From assembly GCA_002304345.1 (NCBI GenBank), contig NEUU01000001.1:124001-188000 (forward strand): a stretch of DNA of 64,000 nucleotides, given 5' to 3'. A program made the translations under genes and the position numbers. The notes under the pieces are model-generated. The model saw nothing but the letters and a program-made list of their open reading frames with translations, did no database searches and was not told where the DNA came from. Source of the DNA: Verrucomicrobia bacterium Tous-C9LFEB. Lineage in GTDB: Bacteria; Verrucomicrobiota; Verrucomicrobiia; Methylacidiphilales; UBA1321. Shown one piece after another: positions 1 through 8,845 of the stretch. Within the stretch, counting starts at the first letter, position 1; the number at the start of each line of letters is the position of its first letter.

Positions 1-1122
1 TGCGAACTTCGGTGAGCCGGTCACGTTCGTGCGTTCGCCGATCATCAGGAAATTGCTCTCGGGACGAATCGTCAATGTCTCGTATCCGCTGTAGGTCGAC
101 TGCTTCGGTAGATTCGGAAGGGCGCGAGGCGCGATACCGCGCACTGTATCAGCGATGGCCTTGATATGATCCGGCGTTGTGCCGCAACAACCGCCCACGA
201 TGTTCAGCCAGCCGTTCGCGGCGAAGTCGTGTATCATCGGTGCCATGTCTTCCGGCGTGTAGGGGAAGCCGGTCGGCGAGAGCGGATCGGGCAGGCCCGC
301 GTTCGGATAGCAACTGATGCGGAACGGATTGATCCGGTTCAGTTCCTCGATGAAGGGGCGCATCAGGTCCGGTCCGAGCGCGCAGTTGAAACCGACGCTG
401 AGCGGATTCGCGTGTTCGATGGAGCGCAGGAACGCCTCCACCGTCTGGCCCGACAACGTGCGGCCGCCGCCCTGTTCGAAGACCGTGACGGAGATCATCA
501 CGGGCAGACGTCGGCCCGCGTGGTCGAACTCTTCCTCCACGGCAAAGATCGCGGCCTTGGCGTTGAGCGTGTCGAAGATCGTTTCAATGAGCAACAGATC
601 CACGCCGCCATCCATCAAGGCGCGCACCTGTTCGCGGTACGCCGCGACGAGTTCATCAAAGGTGACCGCGCGCGCGCCGGGATCGTTCACATCACGGGAC
701 ATGGAGGCCGAGCGATTGGTGGGACCGACGGAACCCGCGATGTAGCAGGGATGCGGATTTTCCGTGCGGGCGATGTATTTATCAATGGCCGAACGCGCGA
801 CCTTCGTCGCCGCGAGATTCATCTCGTAGCAAATGTCTTCGAGTTTGTAATCCGCCTGCGAAATCCGCTGCGCGTTGAACGTATTCGTCTCGATGATGTC
901 CGCGCCCGCGTCGAGGAACTTGCCGTGGATCTCCTCGATCACCTCGGGCTTCGTCATCACGAGCAAATCGTTGTTGCCCTTCAGGTCGAGCGAATGGTTT
1001 TTGAATTGGTCACCCCGGAAATCGGCTTCCTCCAGCTTGTAACGCTGGATCATCGTGCCCATGGCGCCATCGATGATGGCAATGCGCTGCTGGAGAAGAT
1101 CGGTGAGAGCGGGAGTATTCAT
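1..1122 (-). CDS. metH: methionine synthase (MetH), 5' part, runs off window
   Basis: This is the first 374 codons of cobalamin-dependent methionine synthase, which transfers a methyl group from methyltetrahydrofolate to homocysteine in the cytoplasm. I translated it from the reverse strand: it begins MNTPALTDLLQQRIAIIDGA and holds the complete homocysteine-binding barrel (about residues 10-330). The zinc-binding cysteines are all present, at Cys247 (GFNCALG) and Cys312-Cys313 (GGCCGTTPDH). The last residues visible, ERTNVTGSPKF, match the start of the pterin-binding domain, so the folate, cobalamin and activation domains lie outside the window. The ATG is 18 bases from a small hairpin and there is no clear Shine-Dalgarno sequence. 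Homology is unambiguous; only the missing 3' part prevents saying whether the gene is intact. Confidence 0.95.
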   Translation of the reverse strand, partial: MNTPALTDLLQQRIAIIDGAMGTMIQRYKLEEADFRGDQFKNHSLDLKGNNDLLVMTKPEVIEEIHGKFLDAGADIIETNTFNAQRISQADYKLEDICYEMNLAATKVARSAIDKYIARTENPHPCYIAGSVGPTNRSASMSRDVNDPGARAVTFDELVAAYREQVRALMDGGVDLLLIETIFDTLNAKAAIFAVEEEFDHAGRRLPVMISVTVFEQGGGRTLSGQTVEAFLRSIEHANPLSVGFNCALGPDLMRPFIEELNRINPFRISCYPNAGLPDPLSPTGFPYTPEDMAPMIHDFAANGWLNIVGGCCGTTPDHIKAIADTVRGIAPRALPNLPKQSTYSGYETLTIRPESNFLMIGERTNVTGSPKFA

Positions 1123-1139
1123 GGTAGGTAAATGAACAT

Positions 1140-1338
1140 ATCAAGGAATCTTGATGCGTCAATATATTGATTTTATTGCAAAGTGCGCGGCTTACCTGGG
1201 CAATCTTTGCCCCTTTATCTATTTGCTTAATCCAACTCAATTTTTCACCGATAAGTTTCCTCGTGAGCCGTGCAAATGGACTAATGCACGGGGTGGATTC
1301 GCGGTGAATGCCGGGTTCCTTCATTTGAGTCCGGCATT
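1140..1338. promoter_or_regulatory. hairpin-rich divergent region between metH and the chemoreceptor gene
   Basis: The 235-base divergent intergenic region contains four perfect inverted repeats: ATCAAG/CTTGAT (1140-1145 with 1150-1155, loop GAAT), GGGCAA/TTGCCC (1198-1203 with 1207-1212), CCGTGCA/TGCACGG (1268-1274 with 1285-1291) and AATGCCGG/CCGGCATT (1307-1314 with 1331-1338). Such density suggests a structured leader RNA for one of the two genes or protein operators. I looked for a B12 box or SAM/SAH riboswitch core on the metH strand and could not find one, so no riboswitch class is claimed. Confidence 0.4.
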
Positions 1339-1357
1339 TAGCAATGGAGTGGAAAGT

Positions 1358-2950
1358 ATGAGCGCGTTATCCCTGAAGGCGAAGTTGATTCTTGGTTTCC
1401 TGGTCATGGCCGTCCTGCCGCTTGGCATCGGCATTTTTACGAATTGGCATGTGCACGAACTCTCTGACGATTCGCTTATTCGCGAGGACATCAACCAAGT
1501 CTACATCGAGATGCTCAACGCCCGTCGTCGCGAGAAGGATTTTTTCCTGCGCAAGGACGAGCAGTACATTGCCAAGAACAAGGAGCATGTCGCCAACATG
1601 CTGAAGCTCGCGGAAGCCAAGGCGGCCGACACCGATCTCTCCGAAAAGGACCGCGTGGCGATGCGCGATGTGGTGGCTTCCATTAAAAACTACGGCGACG
1701 CATTCCTCAAACAAGTGGAATTGGAAAAGCAGGCGGATGGGACCAATGCCGCCGCGATCAAGGAAAAGGAACAAACCGTTGTCGATGCCGCGCACCACAT
1801 CGAAAAGGGCGTCAAGATGGTGAATACCGATTTGCAGGCGAAGATGAAGGACGCTTTCCAGAGCATCATCTGGTTGAATAATGTGATCACCGGTTTCTCG
1901 CTGCTGATCGGTATCGTGCTCGGTGTCGGCCTGTCTCTTTCCCTCTCGCGGCAGATCATGAAAGTGGCCGCCGCCCTTGGTCTCGCCTCGGGACAGACCA
2001 CGGAGGCCTCCAGCCAGGTCTCCAGCTCCAGCCAGCAGCTCGCCCAAGGCGCGAGCGAGCAGGCCGCCTCTCTGGAGGAAACCTCCGCCTCGATGGAAGA
2101 GATCGCCAGCATTATCAGTTCCAATGCGGAGCACGCCAACTCGGTGAAGGGATTGACCACGGAAACGCGTTCGATCACGGAAAAGAACGCCCGCGAAATG
2201 GAAGGTCTGCAAGAACAGTTGACCGAGCTTGGAAAATCCTCCGGGCAGATGACCGAGGCCATTGGCGAGATCCAGTCCTCCAGCGATTCGATTTCCAAGA
2301 TCATCAAGACCATCGACGAGATTGCCTTCCAGACGAACATCCTCGCCCTCAATGCCGCCGTCGAAGCGGCCCGCGCGGGAGAGGCGGGCATGGGCTTTGC
2401 CGTCGTCGCCGATGAGGTTCGTAACCTCGCCAAGCGCAGCGCCGACGCCGCCAAGGAAACCTCCGCGTTGATCGAAAACGCCATCGCGAAAAGTCACGCC
2501 GGGGTCCGCGTCAACGAATCCATCACCAAGTCCCTCACCGAAGTGAGCGTCAAGGCCCGCGCGGTGCAGAGTGGTTTGCAACTCATCACCAGCAAGGTGG
2601 AGAACGTCGACAATTCCATGAGCGAGATCGTCAGCGCCTCGAAGGAACAGAGCCGCGGCGTCGAGCAGGTCAACGGCGCCTTGACCCAGCTCGACAAGGT
2701 CACCCAGAGCAATGCCGCCTGTGCCGAACAGGTCGCCAGTGCCACGGAAGAATTGAACGCCCAGGCCGTGGAACTTCGGGGGATGGCCGAAAAGCTCGAT
2801 CTCATCGTGCGTGGTGGCGAAGGGAATACCGCCACCACCTCGCCGTTGTCGCCTCAGGCGTTTGCCAGCACCACGCCTTCCGCCACCCCGCGTTCGTCGT
2901 CGCCCGTCCGGCGTGGCGACGCCAAGCCCGTCTCGTCCGAGTGGAATTAG
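1358..2950 (+). CDS. methyl-accepting chemotaxis protein
   Basis: A transmembrane chemoreceptor of 530 residues. TM1 is at about residues 7-28 ([20 protein letters not shown]), followed by a helical periplasmic sensor of about 160 residues with the [11 protein letters not shown] signature seen in HBM-type ligand domains, then TM2 (about 178-200). The cytoplasmic part is a long coiled coil with the highly conserved signalling hairpin ([36 protein letters not shown]). No complete HAMP domain is visible between TM2 and the coiled coil, and the C-terminus (SSEWN) lacks a NWETF-type CheR/CheB tether. I chose the ATG at 1358, preceded by GGAG, because an upstream start would add 69 residues before TM1 with no family resemblance. 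No other chemotaxis gene is nearby, so it is an orphan receptor; ligand unknown. Confidence 0.92.
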   Translation: MSALSLKAKLILGFLVMAVLPLGIGIFTNWHVHELSDDSLIREDINQVYIEMLNARRREKDFFLRKDEQYIAKNKEHVANMLKLAEAKAADTDLSEKDRVAMRDVVASIKNYGDAFLKQVELEKQADGTNAAAIKEKEQTVVDAAHHIEKGVKMVNTDLQAKMKDAFQSIIWLNNVITGFSLLIGIVLGVGLSLSLSRQIMKVAAALGLASGQTTEASSQVSSSSQQLAQGASEQAASLEETSASMEEIASIISSNAEHANSVKGLTTETRSITEKNAREMEGLQEQLTELGKSSGQMTEAIGEIQSSSDSISKIIKTIDEIAFQTNILALNAAVEAARAGEAGMGFAVVADEVRNLAKRSADAAKETSALIENAIAKSHAGVRVNESITKSLTEVSVKARAVQSGLQLITSKVENVDNSMSEIVSASKEQSRGVEQVNGALTQLDKVTQSNAACAEQVASATEELNAQAVELRGMAEKLDLIVRGGEGNTATTSPLSPQAFASTTPSATPRSSSPVRRGDAKPVSSEWN

Positions 2951-2989
2951 GGTATATTAAAGTAGGCGGCATGAAGAATGGATCCGTGC

Positions 2990-3107
2990 TGTAGGGCGGT
3001 TCGGTGAACCGCCGGCTGGCACCGCAGGTGCCAAGAGTGGAGAGTTTACATTCAGACTTGAGATGGCAGCTTTGCTGCCAATTGGCGGTTCACCGAACCG
3101 CCCTACA
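2990..3107. repeat. inverted pair of REP-like repeat A
   Basis: Two copies of a palindromic unit lie in opposite orientation: TGTAGGGCGGTTCGGTGAAC at the left and its reverse complement at 3084-3107. Each unit is itself a hairpin (GGCGGTTC, loop GGT, GAACCGCC). The same unit with different but compensated stem bases recurs at 16462, 24124, 44700 and 46546. It follows the chemoreceptor gene and could act as its transcription or mRNA end. Confidence 0.8.
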
Positions 3108-3132
3108 ACGCAGCCCTCGAGCGGATTTCAAG

Positions 3133-3331
3133 TTGATCGTCGCATCCTAACCATCCCAACCGATCCTTCGACAAGCCCAGGATGACGGGTTGGAAAAGTA
3201 ACCTCCACTCGTCACGAAGAGTTCTGGGGAGAGCAGAAGCCTCCCCTCAGACATTACTTTCATTCCTCGTCATCCTGAGCTTGCCGAAGGATCAGTTGGC
3301 TTGCTCCAGGCTCTTAGCGTTGCGACAATCT
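3133..3331. repeat. long-TIR dispersed repeat C, copy 1
   Basis: A roughly 200-bp element whose two halves are inverted: GATCCTTCGACAAGCCCAGG near the left and CCTGAGCTTGCCGAAGGATC near the right, around a core with AAAGTAACCTCCACTCGT. Similar copies occur at 31723-31900 and, interrupted, at 38575-38860. No ORF of its own, so it looks like a MITE or REP-type mobile repeat. The whole 505-base gap between the chemoreceptor and the next gene holds only this element, the repeat A pair and a terminator. Confidence 0.75.
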
Positions 3332-3392
3332 AGAGGAAAAAGGCTCTATCTGTGCACGCGGACTGTCTGGTTTCGAATCCCCTCAAAACGAA

Positions 3393-3430
3393 AGGAGACC
3401 GGATGGGATTTCCGGTCTCCTGTTAGATCG
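3393..3430 (-). terminator. rho-independent terminator of the glycan cluster
   Basis: A perfect 10-bp stem, AGGAGACCGG (3393-3402) with CCGGTCTCCT (3412-3421), loop of nine bases. On the minus strand it is followed by TTTCGTTTT. It sits 35 bases past the stop of the last gene of the minus-strand glycosyltransferase cluster, the expected place for its terminator. Confidence 0.8.
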
Positions 3431-3455
3431 TTAAAAGTGGACCGCTTCGCGCGGT

Positions 3456-3878
3456 TCAGCGTTTCGGCGTGGGCGTGTACTGATATTGCGGCGGCTTCGG
3501 CTGCTGCACGATGATGCGCTGGGTCGAGTTGGTCCCGGAGTTGGCATCCTTGTTTTCGCTCGAGAGTGCATGGATGAAGTTGTCGAAGAGCGTCACCGCT
3601 TGCGGCCGCTGCATCCGGTCGTTCACATTCTTGAGCGTGATGCGCTCCACGTTGTTGCGGAATTCCACGCGGATCTTGCCCTGCGTGAGAAGGCTGACCA
3701 CGATCGACAGGAGCTGGGAATTCGAGAAGCCCAGTCGCAGCAAATATTCGCGTAACTTCACATCGAGCGTCACCGTGGCGGTGCTTTGTTCCGGGGTTTC
3801 GCCCCAATCCAGGGTCAATGGCAGGGTTGTCACGACCACGAGAATTTCCTGCGGGGTTTTGGTAGCGGGGGTGTTCAT
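3456..3878 (-). CDS. conserved-looking hypothetical protein at the end of the glycan operon
   Basis: I do not recognise this 140-residue protein. It has no signal peptide or membrane segment. Residues 10-95 look like a compact alpha/beta domain (ILVVVTTLPLTLDWGE, TATVTLDVKLREYLLRLGF), and the last 35 residues are Asn/Ser/Gln/Pro-rich and probably disordered (QQPKPPQYQYTPTPKR). Its ATG overlaps the TGA of the asparagine-synthase gene by four bases (ATGA), so translation is very likely coupled to it, and a strong terminator follows. The context implies a role with the amidotransferase or in surface-glycan assembly, but nothing in the sequence fixes a function. Confidence 0.7.
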   Translation of the reverse strand: MNTPATKTPQEILVVVTTLPLTLDWGETPEQSTATVTLDVKLREYLLRLGFSNSQLLSIVVSLLTQGKIRVEFRNNVERITLKNVNDRMQRPQAVTLFDNFIHALSSENKDANSGTNSTQRIIVQQPKPPQYQYTPTPKR

Positions 3879-5767
3879 GCGTCTGTCCTTATGGTTTCTA
3901 GCTTACGACGAAATTCCTGGTGCCACGCCGCGTACATCCACAGGGCGTAGAACGGCGAGGGCGGACAGAGGCCGTCGAGGAACGCTTTCCAGGCCACGCG
4001 CAGGCGCACGGGATCGAGCAGACCGGGCAGGACGGAAGTGGTGTCGAAAAGGGCGGCCTCCAATTGTGGTCGTAGCGGGCCGCGCAACCAGGGGGCCAGA
4101 GGGATCGGAAATCCCTTCTTCTCACGGCGCAACAGGTTCGGGAAACGCCTTTCCAGGCATTTAAACAGAACCCACTTGCCCGCTCCTCCGGGTGGCAGCT
4201 TTAGACCCATGTCCATTCTATCGGCAAGTTTTTCTATTTCACTATCAAGAAATGGTGCCCGAAGCTCAATTGACGCCGCCATACTCATCCGGTCGGCCTT
4301 GACCAGCAGGCTTTCCGGCAATTGCCACCGCCGGTCCAGGTGCAAAAGGGTCTCCAGGGGCGAGGGGTATTTTTTGTAAGTGGTTGACGCGTAATAAAGC
4401 GCGCGTTCGTCGAGCCGCCGGAGCTGTTCCGGGCTTAAGAGGAGGGGCGAACGCACGTCGCCGGGGAATCCTTCCACCCGTAACAGAATTGTTTCCTGCG
4501 CCGGACTCAAATGCGCGCGATGCAGCGCGCGGAAGAAAGCGGAATTGTTTTCCAAGCTCTTTTTCACCGGCAACCAACCCACCCACCGGCGCAATTGCCG
4601 GGTGCGCTCCAGCGTGGCGAGCAGTCCGTGGTAACGGCCCGTATAGCCCGCGAAGAGCTCGTCCGAGCCCTCGCCGCCGAGCAGCACCTTCACATGCTGG
4701 CGCGCATATTGGCAGACCTTGTAAATCGCAAAGGCCGCCGGATCGGCGATTGGTTCATCGAGAAACCACGCGAGGGCTGGCAGATTATCCGCCAGATCGT
4801 GAGCGGTGAGGGGGATGTTATGGTGACTGGACCCGATGAGCTTCGCGGTGGTCTCTGCGCCGTGCTGTTCGGAGTCGCCTTCATGAAAAACGGCGGTAAA
4901 GGTGGAAAGCTGTCCGGGGCGTTGATCGTGGACGTAGGAGGCCACCGTCTGGCTGTCGATACCGCTGCTCAGGAGCACACCGACCGGCACGTCGGCGCGG
5001 AGGTGAATCTCGGTCGATTCCCGTAGCGCCGCGTCGAGCGCGGTCACGGCGGTATCGAGATCGGTGAGGGGAGCGCCTGGCGCGACCTCCGGGAAGGCTC
5101 TCACTTCTCCCGCCATCGGGTTGGCCAGATTCAGCCACAGGCTCGAGCGCGGGGGGAGCTTGTGGATGTGGCGAAAATGCGTTTCCGGCGCGGGCAGGCA
5201 ATGCCACGAAATGTAATCGAGGAACGCCTCGGGATTGGCCTCGTTGGGGACGAAGGGCAGTGAGAGCAACGCCTTGATCTCCGAGCCAAATGCGAAGCGG
5301 TGGGCATCGCGGAAATAAAAGAGCGGCTTTTGACCCGTCTGATCGCGGGCCAACAGAACGCGGTGATTTTTCAGGTCGTACAACGCCATGGCGAACATCC
5401 CGCGCAGGGCGTTGAACATCGCCTCGCCGTCCCGCTCGAAAAGGTGGACGAGCACCTCGGTATCGCTGTGCGTGCGAAAGCGGTGCCCCGAGGCTTCGAG
5501 TTCGCGCCGCAGCTCGATGTAATTATAGATCTCACCATTAAAGAAAACGGCGAGGGTCTGGTCTTCGTTCCAAATGGGCTGTTGACCTCCCGCCAGATCA
5601 ATAATGCTGAGTCGCCGCATGCCCAGATAAAGACCCCGGTTGCGGTCGCTCCACGTCCCTTGACCATCCGGACCGCGATGTTCGATCACCTGCAACATCC
5701 GGTTCAGATGTTTTTGAGCCATTCCCTCCGGTTGGGAGGGATTGAAAAATCCAGCAATTCCACACAT
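3875..5767 (-). CDS. asnB: asparagine synthase (glutamine-hydrolysing) / glycan-cluster amidotransferase
   Basis: A class-II glutamine amidotransferase fused to an asparagine-synthetase domain, 630 residues, catalysing ATP-dependent amide transfer from glutamine. The N-terminal nucleophile Cys2 is intact (MCGIAGFF), the glutaminase domain runs to about residue 200 with NGEIYNYIELR and the SDTEVLVHLFE motif, and the synthetase domain carries the pyrophosphate loop LLSSGIDSQTVA near residue 260 and a GGEGSDELFAGY motif. The length matches the long AsnB forms found in exopolysaccharide and exosortase-linked clusters, and it lies among glycosyltransferases, so the acceptor may be a sugar acid or surface polymer rather than free aspartate. 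That substrate suggestion is inference. Confidence 0.9.
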   Translation of the reverse strand: MCGIAGFFNPSQPEGMAQKHLNRMLQVIEHRGPDGQGTWSDRNRGLYLGMRRLSIIDLAGGQQPIWNEDQTLAVFFNGEIYNYIELRRELEASGHRFRTHSDTEVLVHLFERDGEAMFNALRGMFAMALYDLKNHRVLLARDQTGQKPLFYFRDAHRFAFGSEIKALLSLPFVPNEANPEAFLDYISWHCLPAPETHFRHIHKLPPRSSLWLNLANPMAGEVRAFPEVAPGAPLTDLDTAVTALDAALRESTEIHLRADVPVGVLLSSGIDSQTVASYVHDQRPGQLSTFTAVFHEGDSEQHGAETTAKLIGSSHHNIPLTAHDLADNLPALAWFLDEPIADPAAFAIYKVCQYARQHVKVLLGGEGSDELFAGYTGRYHGLLATLERTRQLRRWVGWLPVKKSLENNSAFFRALHRAHLSPAQETILLRVEGFPGDVRSPLLLSPEQLRRLDERALYYASTTYKKYPSPLETLLHLDRRWQLPESLLVKADRMSMAASIELRAPFLDSEIEKLADRMDMGLKLPPGGAGKWVLFKCLERRFPNLLRREKKGFPIPLAPWLRGPLRPQLEAALFDTTSVLPGLLDPVRLRVAWKAFLDGLCPPSPFYALWMYAAWHQEFRRKLETIRTDA

Positions 5768-5821
5768 ACGGCAGTTTTTGGAAAAGCTAAAGTGGGTTAT
5801 CTAATATGCAAGTATAAATTA

Positions 5822-6868
5822 TTAATGCGCGAGTACTTTATGGTACTGTTCGGTACATTGCCGGGCGATGGTGGTCCATGAAATCTGTTCACGCCACGCT
5901 TGGGCGGCGGCGTAATCAGGGCGAACCGCCAAGGCCTGTCTCAATTTATCGGCAAAATCTTCCTGCATCTCCTGAAAACGTACCACAAAAGGAGAAGGTT
6001 CGCTGAGATCAATCGTCGTCAGCCGGGCGGGCAGGAGGATCGGCACCCCCCAGGAACGCGCCAACGAGGCCGCGCCGGAAGTGAAGATCTGGCGATAATT
6101 GAACACGCACACACTGGCGGCCGAAAGCAAGAGACCGAGTTCCGCCTCCGTCACGCGCTGCGGATGCCACAGGATTCCGTTGTCCTCCCCGATATGCTGC
6201 GCGAGGGCGTCGCCATACTCGGGACAATAAGGTTCTCCGACAATGGCGAGTTGGACGTCGGGTCGATGTTCTTTCCACCACGTGACGACTTCTTCGATCC
6301 CCTTGTACGGTTCCACCCGGCCAAACAGGAGGGCGAGTGGTCGGTTGGTTGCGATCTTCAGCGCCGCGCGGGCCTCCGCCGGGGTGGACGGCGGCCCGAG
6401 GTCGATTGAGAGATCGCCATGGGGAATCACAGCACAGCGAGCCGGATCAACCGCGAATGTCCGGCCCAACTCCTCCAGCGCGCCTTGCGAATGGACGAAG
6501 ATCCGATCGGCCAGCCGCAACGTCGCCTGCACGGCGGTGCGAATGGGCGGTGTGTGGTGGACGTTGTGCGGCCAGAGATTGTGCGCGGTGTAAACGATGG
6601 GTTGATGCAAGCGCGCCAATTGCAGGTCGACCGGATGACGCAGCGGGCGGAACGGATCAAGCCGTCCCCCGCGTTCCGTCCAGTACGCTTCGGGCCAGTG
6701 GAGGTGCAGTACGTCGCAGTGCTGATCGCGCACCATCCGGTAGAGCGGCAGCACGCGCCGGGTGCCTTGGGGAAACTCGACGTGAACATCGCAATTCGCC
6801 AGCGCTTCGGCCAGCAGTCGCTGATAGGGAACGCCCTGTCGCCAATCGGGTGCGAAGAGGACTTTCAC
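5822..6868 (-). CDS. glycosyltransferase family 4 (GT-B fold)
   Basis: A retaining GT-B glycosyltransferase of 348 residues, cytoplasmic. The N-terminal acceptor half contains DVLHLHWPEAYW and IVYTAHNLWPHN; the C-terminal nucleotide-sugar half has FGRVEPYKGIEEVV and FTSGAASLARSWGVPIL, the usual donor-site region of GT4 enzymes. The start codon is GTG, and it overlaps the upstream gene's stop by four bases (GTGA), showing co-translation with the neighbouring GT-A enzyme. Fifty-four bases separate it from asnB. Donor and acceptor sugars cannot be read from the sequence. Confidence 0.85.
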   Translation of the reverse strand: MKVLFAPDWRQGVPYQRLLAEALANCDVHVEFPQGTRRVLPLYRMVRDQHCDVLHLHWPEAYWTERGGRLDPFRPLRHPVDLQLARLHQPIVYTAHNLWPHNVHHTPPIRTAVQATLRLADRIFVHSQGALEELGRTFAVDPARCAVIPHGDLSIDLGPPSTPAEARAALKIATNRPLALLFGRVEPYKGIEEVVTWWKEHRPDVQLAIVGEPYCPEYGDALAQHIGEDNGILWHPQRVTEAELGLLLSAASVCVFNYRQIFTSGAASLARSWGVPILLPARLTTIDLSEPSPFVVRFQEMQEDFADKLRQALAVRPDYAAAQAWREQISWTTIARQCTEQYHKVLAH

Positions 6869-7776
6869 GCGACGGCCTCCGGCAGCAGGAGCGATTTCAA
6901 CCGGGGCAACCCTTCCGCATAAAATTCATTCCGCACCGCGCCGACATAATGTCGGGCCGTGGCGTTGGGCGCGCTGTGGCGGGCGAGGGTAACCTCGTAG
7001 GTGCGGGGCAACAGACCGCCCGCGCCGTAACGGCTCGCGCACAAGGCGAAGAGTGTTTGCTCCACGCGCCAGATGTGTCCCTCCAGAATGGCGGTTTGCT
7101 CCAGCGCCTTCTCGCAAAAGGAGGCCGGCACGGCGGCGCTCGGCAACAGGCAGAGCCCGGAATTCACGCGGGACCAGAGAGTCACCCCGAGCTGGGTCTG
7201 CGCCTGTTCGGCCGTGACGTTGCTGGCCTCGGCTACATCTTCGATGAAGCGGGATTCGTTGCGGTTTGTTTCCACCCAGTCGAGGATGGCATCGGGTCGC
7301 GCAAAGAAAAGCACGTCGCTGTCGAGGATGATGAAACGCTCCGAGCGGGTCAACGCGGCCATGTCGAAAATCTTCAGCCCCAGCGGGTGCGACTGGCGGT
7401 AATTCCAGCAGCGGGGGAACGGGGCCAGCAACCGCTGCATGCGCACATCGGCTTCGGCACGGGGAATCACCCGGAGTTCGGGAAAGGCCTCACGCAAGGC
7501 GGTGGCGGCTTCCGGCGGCAGCGTGCCGTCGTCATGCACGATCACGTTCCAGCGCCGTTGCGTGAAATGGTGAAAGCTCGCCAGCATCCAGAGTGCGAGG
7601 AGCCAGTCGTTTTGGCCGGTCAGCAGATGAAGCGGAATCTCGCTGCGTTGGCCGGCAAAATCCGGGCAACGGTAACGCCGGATTTGCGGCGCGGTCCGGT
7701 AATCATGCCATGACGCCCGCAGGCCGCGCTTGAGATCGCGGCACAGTAGGTAGAGAAGTCGTCCGGGCGTGGGCAT
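6865..7776 (-). CDS. GT-A-type glycosyltransferase with DxD-like motif
   Basis: A 303-residue protein with features of a GT-A nucleotide-diphospho-sugar transferase: a Rossmann-like start (RWNVIVHDDGTLP), a metal-binding DSD (FIILDSDVLFFARP) and NSGLCLLP further on, all in the usual order. It does not closely resemble the common GT2 or GT8 enzymes. It is broadly similar in plan to the separate protein at 21801-22724 (SDND motif, NSGLMYVP), so the two may be distant paralogues. Its stop overlaps the GTG of the GT4 gene. Assignment as a glycosyltransferase is based on motifs and context only. Confidence 0.7.
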   Translation of the reverse strand: MPTPGRLLYLLCRDLKRGLRASWHDYRTAPQIRRYRCPDFAGQRSEIPLHLLTGQNDWLLALWMLASFHHFTQRRWNVIVHDDGTLPPEAATALREAFPELRVIPRAEADVRMQRLLAPFPRCWNYRQSHPLGLKIFDMAALTRSERFIILDSDVLFFARPDAILDWVETNRNESRFIEDVAEASNVTAEQAQTQLGVTLWSRVNSGLCLLPSAAVPASFCEKALEQTAILEGHIWRVEQTLFALCASRYGAGGLLPRTYEVTLARHSAPNATARHYVGAVRNEFYAEGLPRLKSLLLPEAVA

Positions 7777-7792
7777 GGGAGGAAGGGATTTT

Positions 7793-7818
7793 GACGAAAT
7801 TAACGGAATTTACGAAAT
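7793..7818 (+). repeat. dispersed repeat D, single copy
   Basis: The 26-base AT-rich unit GACGAAATTAACGGAATT...ACGAAAT occurs here in the 157-base gap between two glycosyltransferase genes, and again as an inverted pair at 39745-39770 and 39870-39895 inside the peptide-transport operon. It contains no gene. Confidence 0.7.
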
Positions 7819-7933
7819 TAAAAGACAGGGAACTTTTTTAATCGAGAAGTCACGGAAATGGATGAACGTTCTGAAAAAGATTCCTGCATTTCCGGTTTTA
7901 AAATTGGCTATCTTTTAATTTCATCAAAAAATC

Positions 7934-8845
7934 CTACGCTCCCGGCCGCGACCACCGATGACGCATTGAGGTGAGCAGCCGTTGCTGCACTTGGGGTACC
8001 GTGAACCAGCCGGGATTGGAGAGCAACTTTTTCCAGAAGGGCCACCGCCAGTCCTCCGGTCCGTTATCCTGCCCCGATTGATACCGGTCATAATCCAGTT
8101 GCTGCCGCAGCCGCCACCGGAAAAGCGAGTCGACCGGCAGGCTCGGGTCTTCCAGCGCGCGCAGGAGGACATCCCGCAATTCATTCGCCGCCGCGGTGGA
8201 GGCCGTCGATTTCTGCGCCGCATGCAGGCGGAACTGCGCAAACGGCTGGCGGATGTGTTGCACCCGCGCGCCCGCGCGAAAGCAGCGTACCCAATAGTCG
8301 TAATCGAACGCGAGGTGATAGCGCGTGTCGAAGGGGCCGACCTTGTCCCAGAGCGTGCGCCGCCAGAAAACCTCCGGCTGCACGAACTGCCGTTCCTTCC
8401 ACCAGACGTTGTAGAGATCGAGGACTTCCTCGAGCGACTGGATCTGGCCGTAGTGAAGCCGCTGCGGTTCGCCAAACGCGTCGATGTACTGGACTCCGCC
8501 GACGATCATGTCGATCTCGGGATGATGTTCGAATTCGTCGAGCACGCGGCGCACGGTTCCCGGCAACAGGCCGTCATCGGAATTGATGAAACCCACGATG
8601 TCGCCGCCCATTTTCGCGAAGGCTTTGTTCAACGCATCGGCCTGGCCCTTGTCGGTCTCGCAGCGAATGGTATCGCCGGGCCGCACCAGTGCGCGGGCCA
8701 GTTCGAGTGATTCGTCGGAGGACTGCGCATCCTCCAGCCACCAGTGCACCGGAGCATCCTGTTGGTTGAGCGAACGCAACGTATGCGCGATGAAACGCGC
8801 CCCATTGCGATTGGGAATAGCGAGGGAAAGGGTCAGTTGGCTCAT
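7934..8845 (-). CDS. glycosyltransferase family 2
   Basis: A GT2 inverting glycosyltransferase of 303 residues. It begins MSQLTLSLAIPNRNGARFIA, the typical GT2 N-terminus, has the metal-binding region GFINSDDGLLPGTV, and an acceptor loop with FDYDYWVRCFRAG. I start it at 8845 because the ATG overlaps the TGA of the upstream gene (ATGA) and the family alignment begins there; a longer frame reaching 8986 would add 47 unrelated residues. It follows the GT2::GT-D fusion gene in the same operon and is probably a glycan chain-building enzyme. Confidence 0.88.
   Translation of the reverse strand: MSQLTLSLAIPNRNGARFIAHTLRSLNQQDAPVHWWLEDAQSSDESLELARALVRPGDTIRCETDKGQADALNKAFAKMGGDIVGFINSDDGLLPGTVRRVLDEFEHHPEIDMIVGGVQYIDAFGEPQRLHYGQIQSLEEVLDLYNVWWKERQFVQPEVFWRRTLWDKVGPFDTRYHLAFDYDYWVRCFRAGARVQHIRQPFAQFRLHAAQKSTASTAAANELRDVLLRALEDPSLPVDSLFRWRLRQQLDYDRYQSGQDNGPEDWRWPFWKKLLSNPGWFTVPQVQQRLLTSMRHRWSRPGA

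Noticed and set aside
1123..1357. A cobalamin, SAM or SAH riboswitch upstream of metH
   Set aside because: Hairpins are present, but I could not find a B12 box (GCCACTG) or the conserved SAM-I/SAH cores on the metH strand, so no class is claimed.
3350..3385. A tRNA- or tmRNA-like 3' end (GGACTGTCTGGTTTCGAATCC)
   Set aside because: The TTCGAATC resembles a T-loop, but the five-base T-stem does not pair, no acceptor stem or CCA follows, and no anticodon arm or tmRNA 5' part is visible upstream.
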